From Streptomyces sp. NBC_00442 (GTDB lineage: Bacteria; Actinomycetota; Actinomycetes; Streptomycetales; Streptomycetaceae): a DNA stretch of 64,000 nt. The position numbers were made by a program, and so were the translations under genes. A model generated the notes under the pieces. The model worked only from the letters and a program-made list of their open reading frames with translations, did no database searches and had not been told where the DNA came from. The DNA lies in NCBI RefSeq assembly GCF_036014195.1, contig NZ_CP107918.1:2542001-2606000 (forward strand), written 5' to 3'. Of the stretch, positions 58,361-64,000 are shown piece by piece; within the stretch, counting starts at the first letter, position 1; the number at the start of each line of letters is the position of its first letter.

Positions 58361-59866
58361 ATGTCTACATCGCCAGAGATCGACCGCCCGTTCCAACCGG
58401 CCGCACACCAGGCCGAGTTGGGTGGCAGTGCCGGTCCGTTGGCCGTGGCGCCGAAGGTCTTCCGGGACGAGCTGGCAGCCGCCGCCGAGTGGGTTGCCGC
58501 CTATCTCCAGGGGATCGGACAGCGTCCGGTGTCCCAGCCGATGCCGCAGGCCCACCGGCAGGCCATGGCCACGGGGTCGCTGCCGCAGGACGGCCAGGAT
58601 CTCGGCGCCCTGCTGGAGTTCGTCGACCGGGCCATCGCCCCGTACCCGACCGGCAACGGTCACCCCGCCTTCTTCGCGTGGATCAACTCGCCGCCGTCCC
58701 CGGCCGGGGTGATCGCCGAGCTTCTGGCGACCGCGGTCAACGCGACCTGCGGCATGGGCGAGCACGCCCTGATGGATCTCGAACGCGGAGTGCTCCGGGA
58801 CCTGGCCTCGCTGGCCGGCCTTGCGCCGACCGCGGGCGGAGTGCTGACCAGCGGCGGCTCGATGGCCAACCTGCTCTGTCTGGGCGCTGCCCGCACCTGG
58901 TTCCTGCGGCGGCACGGCGCGGCCGCGGGCCCCGCCCACGACCAGGCCCACGCGCGTCTCGTCGCCTACCACAGCGACCAGGCCCACATGTCGGTCGCGA
59001 AGGCCGCGGCCGTGATCGGCCTGCCGCCCTGGCGGCTGCGCGCCGTGCCCACCACGCCGGACCGGTCCATGAACGTCGAGGCCCTGCGGGCGATGGTCGA
59101 CGCCGACCGCACGGCCGGCCTGCTGCCGTTCTGCGTCGTCTCCAACCTCGGCAGCACCGCGACCGGCGCCATCGACCCGATCGAAGAGATCACCCAGGTG
59201 TGTCGCGGGGCGGGCCTGTGGCACCACGGCGACGGCGCCTGGGGCGGGCTCGGCGCCCTGGTCCCCGAACTGGCCCCCCTCTACCGGGGGGTCGACGGCT
59301 TGGACTCCCTCACCGTCGACCCGCACAAGGCGCTGTCCGTACCGGTCGGCTGCGGCGCCGCCCTCGTCACCGACCCCTCCCGGCTGCGCGATGCGTTCGC
59401 CTTCCGCGCCTCCTACCTCGACGGCGACCAGGACTGGCCCTGGATGTCCGACTACACGATCGAACTCACCCGGCCCGGCACCCGCGCCCTCACCCTCTGG
59501 GCCACCCTGCGCCACCTCGGCCGATCCGGTGTGATCGCCCTCCTCCAGCACTACCAGGACCTCGCCCAGCACCTGCGCCGACGCGTCCGGGAGCATCCTC
59601 TGCTGGAGCTGTGCGCGAGCGGCCCGCTGCCGGTGATCTGCTTCCGCCTGGCCGCGCGACCGGACGTCCGGCAGGGGCGGACGGACCCGCACGCGGCGGT
59701 GGCCTCGCGCGTCCAGGCCCGCGGCCGCGCCTATGTCGCCACGGTGCACCACGACGGGGAAACGGTCCTGCGCGCCTGCGTCTGCAACTACCTCACCACC
59801 GTCGACGACGTGGACACCCTCATTCGCGAGGTCCTGGCCGCCGCCGAAGACCTGCGGACCGCCTAG
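58361..59866 (+). CDS. Group II PLP-dependent decarboxylase
   Basis: A 501-residue fold type I PLP enzyme of the aromatic L-amino-acid/glutamate decarboxylase group. VLTSGGSMANLLCLGAARTW is the phosphate-binding block; HHGDGAWGG places the cofactor-stacking Asp, and LTVDPHKALSVPVGCGAALV carries the Schiff-base Lys323. HPAFFAWINSPPSPAGVIAE near the N-terminus is the substrate-side loop. Possible substrates are aromatic amino acids, 2,4-diaminobutyrate or aspartate; sequence alone does not decide. The ATG at 58361 lacks a strong Shine-Dalgarno sequence (GAAGG is too far). Confidence 0.9.
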   Translation: MSTSPEIDRPFQPAAHQAELGGSAGPLAVAPKVFRDELAAAAEWVAAYLQGIGQRPVSQPMPQAHRQAMATGSLPQDGQDLGALLEFVDRAIAPYPTGNGHPAFFAWINSPPSPAGVIAELLATAVNATCGMGEHALMDLERGVLRDLASLAGLAPTAGGVLTSGGSMANLLCLGAARTWFLRRHGAAAGPAHDQAHARLVAYHSDQAHMSVAKAAAVIGLPPWRLRAVPTTPDRSMNVEALRAMVDADRTAGLLPFCVVSNLGSTATGAIDPIEEITQVCRGAGLWHHGDGAWGGLGALVPELAPLYRGVDGLDSLTVDPHKALSVPVGCGAALVTDPSRLRDAFAFRASYLDGDQDWPWMSDYTIELTRPGTRALTLWATLRHLGRSGVIALLQHYQDLAQHLRRRVREHPLLELCASGPLPVICFRLAARPDVRQGRTDPHAAVASRVQARGRAYVATVHHDGETVLRACVCNYLTTVDDVDTLIREVLAAAEDLRTA

Positions 59867-60068
59867 CCCCCGCCCGGCGCCCTTGCGGGGAATGGGTGGG
59901 GAACGTCTCACCCCGGTCCGCACGGACCCGCATTCCAAGGCCCTTCCCACCCCCTCACCCCCCATTCCCCCACCCCACCCGACCCCGCCGCATTGCGATG
60001 GAAGCCGACCGCACGGGCCCCCCACCCGGGCGGCCCCAAAACGCTGGGCGCCCCGCGAAACGCGCCCG

Positions 60069-60074
60069 TAAGGT
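60069..60074 (+). promoter_or_regulatory. -10 element (TAAGGT) of the aminotransferase leaderless promoter
   Basis: TAAGGT is followed by seven bases and then ATG at 60082, without a ribosome-binding site. The upstream gap (59867-60068) is pyrimidine-rich; GGGGAATGGGTGGGG near 59887 and CCCCCCATTCCCC near 59960 could pair to terminate the decarboxylase transcript. Confidence 0.6.
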
Positions 60075-60081
60075 GGCCGTC

Positions 60082-61293
60082 ATGCAGGTGATCCAGTCGA
60101 CGAAGCTCGCGAATGTCTGTTACGAGATCCGGGGCCCGGTGCTCGAAGAGGCCATGCGCCTCGAAGCGCAGGGCCACCGCATCCTCAAGCTGAACACCGG
60201 CAATCCGGCGGCGTTCGGCTTCGAGTGCCCGCCCGAGATCCTGGAGGACATCCTCCGCAATCTGTCGGGCGCGCACGGCTACGGCGACGCGAAGGGCCTG
60301 CTGTCCGCGCGCCGCGCGGTGATGCAGCACTACCAGACCAAGGGCATCGAGCTCGGGGTCGAGGACGTCTACATCGGCAACGGCGTCTCCGAGCTGATCC
60401 AGATGTCGATGCAGGCCCTGCTCGACGACGGCGACGAGGTGCTCGTACCGGCCCCGGACTACCCGCTGTGGACGGCCTCCGTCTCACTGGCGGGCGGCAC
60501 CGCGGTGCACTACCGCTGCGACGAGCAGGCCGACTGGATGCCGGACCTCGCCGACATCGAGCGCAAGGTCACCGACCGCACCAAGGCCATCGTCATCATC
60601 AACCCGAACAATCCGACGGGCGCGGTGTACGACGACGAGATGCTGCGCGGGCTCACCGAGATCGCCCGCCGCCACAACCTGGTCGTCTGCTCGGACGAGA
60701 TCTACGACCGCATCCTGTACGACGGCGCCACGCACACCCCGACCGCGGTGATCGCCCCCGACCTGATGGTGCTCACCTTCAACGGTCTCTCCAAGAACTA
60801 CCGGGTGGCCGGCTACCGCTCGGGCTGGCTCGCGGTGTGCGGGCCGAAGGCCCACGCCTCGTCGTACATCGAGGGTCTGACCATCCTCGCGAACATGCGC
60901 CTGTGCGCGAACATGCCGTCCCAGCACGCGGTGGCGACCGCGCTCGGCGGCCGGCAGTCGATCGATCAGCTGGTGCTGCCGGGCGGCCGCCTCCTGGAAC
61001 AGCGGGACACGGCGTACGACCTCCTCACCAAGATCCCCGGCGTCACCTGCGTGAAGCCGAAGGGCGCCCTGTATCTGTTCCCGCGCCTCGACCCGGACGT
61101 CTACAAGGTCAAGGACGACCGGCAGATGGTGCTCGACCTGCTCAGGGCCGAGAAGATCATGGTGGTGCACGGGTCCGGATTCAACTGGCCCGAGCCCGAC
61201 CACTTCCGGATCGTGACGCTGCCGGCGGCGAAGGATCTGGCCGACGCGGTGACACGGATCGGGACGTTCCTCGAGGGCTACAGCCAGATGTAG
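60082..61293 (+). CDS. AlaA-like pyridoxal-dependent aminotransferase
   Basis: A 403-residue class I aminotransferase. LKLNTGNPAAFGFECPPEIL and HGYGDAKGLLSARRAVMQHY are typical of AlaA (glutamate-pyruvate) enzymes. The Lys in FNGLSKNYRVAGYRSGW (Lys238) is the PLP anchor, VICSDEIYDRI-type VVCSDEIYDRILYDG supplies Asp/Tyr to the ring, and FRIVTLPA near the C-terminus carries the carboxylate-binding Arg. It probably makes alanine from pyruvate and glutamate. Confidence 0.94.
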   Translation: MQVIQSTKLANVCYEIRGPVLEEAMRLEAQGHRILKLNTGNPAAFGFECPPEILEDILRNLSGAHGYGDAKGLLSARRAVMQHYQTKGIELGVEDVYIGNGVSELIQMSMQALLDDGDEVLVPAPDYPLWTASVSLAGGTAVHYRCDEQADWMPDLADIERKVTDRTKAIVIINPNNPTGAVYDDEMLRGLTEIARRHNLVVCSDEIYDRILYDGATHTPTAVIAPDLMVLTFNGLSKNYRVAGYRSGWLAVCGPKAHASSYIEGLTILANMRLCANMPSQHAVATALGGRQSIDQLVLPGGRLLEQRDTAYDLLTKIPGVTCVKPKGALYLFPRLDPDVYKVKDDRQMVLDLLRAEKIMVVHGSGFNWPEPDHFRIVTLPAAKDLADAVTRIGTFLEGYSQM

Positions 61294-61344
61294 CCAGAGC
61301 CGCCCGCCGCCCGGCCACTACCGGCCACCACGACTGGGCCGGGC

Positions 61345-61373
61345 TCAACTTTAGACAGAATCTAAGCTAGGAT
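61345..61373 (+). promoter_or_regulatory. Promoter with Fur/PerR-like box TTAGACAGAATCTAA
   Basis: TTAGA-N5-TCTAA (61351-61365) is a perfect inverted repeat with the geometry of PerR, CatR and Fur boxes. It fills the spacer between TCAACT (-35 position, 61345-61350) and TAGGAT (-10, 61368-61373), which has 17-bp spacing. A bound repressor would block initiation. Downstream lies a gene with AGGAGG and a 128-residue product. Peroxide, iron or catalase control is suggested. Confidence 0.7.
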
Positions 61374-61404
61374 GGCTTCCTGAAACGTTCAGGAGGCCAT
61401 TCCC

Positions 61405-61791
61405 ATGTACGAGCCGATCCGCACCAAGTCGGTCCACCGCACCGTGGCCGCCGACAGCGAGCGCATCCCGCACCGCTCCCGCGAGGACGAGCTCGACATC
61501 CAGCTGGCCGGCCACCTCTCCGCGCTGCTCGCCGTGACCGACGAGCTCGGACTCACCGAGGCCGGCGACGCCATCGCCCGCCAGGTGGCCCGGCTGCGCG
61601 GCGGTCTCCCCCCGGTGCGGCACGCGGGGCTCAGCGGCGCCGATGCGAGCGCCCTGCACGCGCGCGCCCACGCGCTGGCCGGCCGCGCTCTGGTCGTCGC
61701 CGCCTCGCGCGCCGACACCGCGTCGGCGATCCTGGCCGCGGAGCGCATGGACGCCCACGCCGCCGCCGGCGCTCTCACCGCCGCCTCCTGA
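61405..61791 (+). CDS. Small protein of unknown function under a Fur/PerR-like box
   Basis: A 128-residue soluble, Ala-rich helical protein (ELDIQLAGHLSALLAVTDEL; AHALAGRALVVAASRADTAS), with no signal, Cys or membrane helix. I do not recognise the family. AGGAGG lies eight bases before the ATG, so initiation is strong, unlike its leaderless neighbours. The operator at 61351-61365 implies de-repression by peroxide or metal shortage. No catalase or ferric-uptake gene is adjacent; the repressor must be elsewhere. Confidence 0.8.
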   Translation: MYEPIRTKSVHRTVAADSERIPHRSREDELDIQLAGHLSALLAVTDELGLTEAGDAIARQVARLRGGLPPVRHAGLSGADASALHARAHALAGRALVVAASRADTASAILAAERMDAHAAAGALTAAS

Positions 61792-61905
61792 GCGGCCCCT
61801 GATCGGCCCCGGTCCGCGAGCCGCGGAGGTCTGCGGACCGGGTGCCCCTGAAGTGCGGGGGGGGGCGGGCTTCGGCCCGGCCCCGCGCAACTCCCCGGCG
61901 CTGCC

Positions 61906-61911
61906 TACGAT
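61906..61911 (+). promoter_or_regulatory. -10 element (TACGAT) of the DUF218 leaderless promoter
   Basis: TACGAT is followed by six bases and the GTG at 61918. This favours 61918 over the GTG at 61912, which overlaps the promoter spacing. Confidence 0.55.
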
Positions 61912-61917
61912 GTGGGC

Positions 61918-62931
61918 GTGTTCGCCTATGCCCTCGCGGCTCTGTTCCTCCTCCTGTTCGTCATCGGCGTCCTGCGGGACCGCCGCCGCTTCAGCAACGC
62001 CGTCTACCTCGGCCTCGCCATCGTCTTTCTGACCCTCGCCCTGCTCGTCCTGGTCGACGACACGACCGGCCCCGCGCACCCGGTCCTGAAATGGGCCACG
62101 ATCGCGCTCCTCCTCGTGCCGGTGGCAGGCGCGTGCGCGCTGCCGTTCCTGCTGCTCTCCAACGGCATGAAGATGATCCGCAGGGAGGGCCGCAGCCCGG
62201 CCAACCTGCTGTCCTTCCTGGCCGGCCTCGGCATCCTCGGCCTCGTCGCCCTTCTCATCGCCGCCGTGGTGAGCGGCTCCCGCACCCTGGCGATCGCCGG
62301 CGTCACCCTGACGCTGATCGTCGGCTACGTGTCGTTCCTGTTCTTCTGCTTCATCGGGTACGCCTTCCTCTACGGGCGCCTCCAGCCGCGCAAGAACCTC
62401 GACTACGTGGTCGTCCTCGGCTGCGGACTCACCGGCGGCGACCGGGTGCCGCCGCTCCTGGCCAGCCGTCTCGACCGCGGACGGCGGATCTACGAGGGTC
62501 AACGCGACCGGGGCAAACGCCCGTTGCTCCTCGTCTCGGGCGGCCGGGGCTCCGACGAGAAGCTGCCCGAGGCGCATGCCATGGCCGCGTACCTGACCTC
62601 GCGCGGCGTTCCGGCCGGGGACATCCTGCTGGAGGACCGCTCCGCCACGACGGAGGAGAACCTGCGCTACAGCGCGGAGCTGATGGCCGCCGGTGCGCCC
62701 GACTACACGTGTGTGATCGTGACCAACAACTTCCACGCCTTCCGGGCGGCACTGACGGCGCGCGCCACCGGCGTCGACGGGCAGGTGGTGGGGTCGCCCA
62801 CGGCGGCGTACTTCTGGCCCAGTGCGACGCTCCGCGAGTTCGCGGCGATCTTCCTCGCGCACAAGGGCGTCAACCTGACGGTCTGCGGCGTCCTGGCCGC
62901 CATGGGAGCCGGAGCCTGGCTGCTGAGCTGA
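61918..62931 (+). CDS. YdcF-like DUF218 membrane protein
   Basis: A 337-residue protein. Residues 1-160 have about five transmembrane helices (YALAALFLLLFVIGVL; ALLLVPVAGACALPFLLL; YVSFLFFCFIGYAFLYG). The soluble DUF218 domain follows (about 165-320): LDYVVVLGCGLTGGDRVPPLLASRLDRG, PLLLVSGGRGSDEKLPEAHAMA, ILLEDRSATTEENLRYS and IVTNNFHAFRAAL, with the conserved acidic and His positions. YdcF/SanA/ElyC relatives act in envelope stress and peptidoglycan homeostasis; a nucleotide or lipid carrier substrate is suspected. The final residues form a short C-terminal helix. Confidence 0.9.
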   Translation: MFAYALAALFLLLFVIGVLRDRRRFSNAVYLGLAIVFLTLALLVLVDDTTGPAHPVLKWATIALLLVPVAGACALPFLLLSNGMKMIRREGRSPANLLSFLAGLGILGLVALLIAAVVSGSRTLAIAGVTLTLIVGYVSFLFFCFIGYAFLYGRLQPRKNLDYVVVLGCGLTGGDRVPPLLASRLDRGRRIYEGQRDRGKRPLLLVSGGRGSDEKLPEAHAMAAYLTSRGVPAGDILLEDRSATTEENLRYSAELMAAGAPDYTCVIVTNNFHAFRAALTARATGVDGQVVGSPTAAYFWPSATLREFAAIFLAHKGVNLTVCGVLAAMGAGAWLLS

Positions 62932-62940
62932 AAAGGTCCT

Positions 62941-62971
62941 GCCCCCGGAGCCGTGAGGGGGCTCCGGGGGC
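62941..62971 (+). terminator. 12-bp hairpin terminator after the DUF218 gene
   Basis: GCCCCCGGAGCC (62941-62952) pairs exactly with 62960-62971 around GTGAGGG, nine bases after the stop. A separate GGGTCAC-N2-GTGACCC dyad (62987-63002) follows on the way to the pckG stop. Confidence 0.85.
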
Positions 62972-63109
62972 CGGACGGGGCGCGGCGGGTCACGTGTGAC
63001 CCCCACAGGTCAGGGCGGATGTCGAACCGGCCCGCCGCGTACACCTCCGGCCCGGCCGTGCCAGGACAGGCGGCCGGCCAGGACCGGAGGGGGTTTCGAA
63101 GGGGCCGGT

Positions 63110-64000
63110 TCAGCCGAGGCGGGAGACCAGGGCGCGGTACTCGTCCCACAGCTCCTTGGGCGCGTGGTCGCCGAAGGTGTTGAGGTGCTCGGGGACCAGC
63201 GCCGCCTCCTCGCGCCAGATCTCCGTGTCGACCTTGAGCAGGAAGTCGAGGTCGGCCTCCGGCAGGTCGAGGCCGTCGGTGTCGAGGGACTCCTTCGTCG
63301 GCAGGATGCCGATGGGGGTCTCGACGCCGTCCGCCTTGCCTTCGAGGCGCTCCACGATCCACTTCAGGACGCGGCTGTTCTCGCCGAAGCCGGGCCACAC
63401 GAACTTGCCGGCGTCGTTCTTGCGGAACCAGTTCACGTAGTAGATCTTCGGCAGCTTGGCGGCGTCGGCGGTCGCGCCGACCTTGACCCAGTGGGCCATG
63501 TAGTCGCCCATGTTGTAGCCGCAGAACGGCAGCATCGCGAACGGGTCGCGGCGCAGTTCGCCGACCTTGCCCTCGGCGGCGGCGGTCTTCTCGGACGCGA
63601 CGTTCGCGCCGAGGAAGACGCCGTGGTTCCAGTCGAAGGACTCCGTCACCAGCGGCACCGCGGAGGCGCGTCGGCCGCCGAAGAGGATCGCCGAGATCGG
63701 CACGCCCTTGGGGTCCTCCCACTCCGGCGCGATGGTCGGGCACTGCCCGGCCGGCACCGTGAAGCGGGCGTTGGGGTGGGCGGCCGGGGTGTCGGAGGCG
63801 GGCGTCCAGTCGTTGCCCTTCCAGTCCGTGAGGTGCGCGGGCGCCGTCTCGGTCATGCCCTCCCACCACACGTCACCGTCGTCGGTGAGCGCGACGTTGG
63901 TGAAGACGGAGTTGCCCCACAAGGTCTTCATGGCGTTGGCGTTGGTGTGCTCGCCGGTGCCGGGCGCGACGCCGAAGAAACCGGCCTCCGGGTTGATCGC
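63110..64000 (-). CDS. pckG: Phosphoenolpyruvate carboxykinase (GTP), C-terminal part (runs off the window)
   Basis: Forms phosphoenolpyruvate from oxaloacetate and GTP, the first step of gluconeogenesis, in the cytoplasm. The window holds the last 296 residues. [20 protein letters not shown] (about 6-25 of the visible part) is the GTP-enzyme region after the kinase-1/kinase-2 motifs; [61 protein letters not shown] and the C-terminal [20 protein letters not shown] are conserved. ATP-type enzymes lack these. The gene reads towards the DUF218 gene, and the start is outside the window. Confidence 0.96.
   Translation of the reverse strand, partial: AINPEAGFFGVAPGTGEHTNANAMKTLWGNSVFTNVALTDDGDVWWEGMTETAPAHLTDWKGNDWTPASDTPAAHPNARFTVPAGQCPTIAPEWEDPKGVPISAILFGGRRASAVPLVTESFDWNHGVFLGANVASEKTAAAEGKVGELRRDPFAMLPFCGYNMGDYMAHWVKVGATADAAKLPKIYYVNWFRKNDAGKFVWPGFGENSRVLKWIVERLEGKADGVETPIGILPTKESLDTDGLDLPEADLDFLLKVDTEIWREEAALVPEHLNTFGDHAPKELWDEYRALVSRLG

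Noticed and set aside
62987-63002. GGGTCAC-N2-GTGACCC dyad as an operator
   Set aside because: It lies between convergent 3' ends of the DUF218 and pckG genes, where a terminator role is likelier than regulation.
1-64000. tRNA, rRNA, insertion sequences and prophage genes
   Set aside because: No cloverleaf, rRNA, transposase or integrase signature was recognised on either strand; a tRNAscan-SE and ISfinder run would settle this.

Overview
The window is chromosomal DNA of a Streptomyces or a very close relative. The basis is very high GC with strong third-position GC bias, many GTG starts, an OxyR/AhpC/AhpD block, a secreted chitinase with a DasR-type operator, abundant leaderless promoters, a monoderm-style Tad pilus locus, and a gene order from fumC to pckG that I recall from the S. 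coelicolor core region (memory, not a search). I see no transposase, integrase, tRNA, rRNA or CRISPR array.

Layout. 1-5.1 kb: partial secreted SGNH hydrolase, fumC, a DUF402 protein, and a GAF/PP2C/HATPase phosphatase preceded by a coupled 58-codon ORF, closed by a 26-bp hairpin. 5.1-13.7 kb: a class A penicillin-binding protein, then a PadR-ABC cassette with two paralogous FtsX-type permeases. 13.7-16 kb: oxyR divergent from ahpC-ahpD. 16-21.2 kb: a second ABC exporter (ATPase and permease) divergent from a sensor kinase/response-regulator pair whose regulator is broken by one extra G. 21.2-31.9 kb: AI-2E-type permease, secreted lytic transglycosylase with a structured leader, PIN-PhoH ATPase, a composite intergenic repeat cluster, uppS, aldo/keto reductase, a probable 6C small RNA, DUF2079 membrane protein, methyltransferase, DUF192 and a secreted or lipoprotein gene.

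32-43.7 kb is a continuous minus-strand Tad/Flp locus: a zinc-ribbon protein of unknown role, cpaB, tadZ, two TadE-like minor pilins, tadA, tadB, tadC, an embedded kinase/regulator pair, Flp pilin, a TadG-like protein with a probable CTG start, a lipoprotein and an OmpA-domain protein. Neighbours are tightly overlapped, and three junctions carry unrelated short tandem repeats. No prepilin peptidase gene is visible here.

44-64 kb: DasR-controlled chitinase, secreted serine protease, a coiled-coil membrane protein, then a D-amino-acid/sugar-acid catabolic module (GntP permease, RidA, IclR regulator and PfkB kinase on one strand; D-threonine/D-serine deaminase-like enzyme and N-acyl-D-amino-acid deacylase on the other) around an IclR-like operator. 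A second copy of the composite intergenic repeat separates the two plus-strand enzymes. Next come a GH5 glycosidase, a PLP decarboxylase, an AlaA-like aminotransferase, a small protein under a perfect Fur/PerR-like box, a DUF218 membrane protein and the 3' part of GTP-dependent pckG, which runs off the window end.

Recurring theme: about eleven genes start 6-8 nt downstream of a TANNNT element with no ribosome-binding site, so leaderless transcription is common here. The strongest non-gene signals are the 6C RNA candidate, the transglycosylase leader, the duplicated composite repeat, and the operators for PadR, IclR, DasR and a Fur-family repressor.
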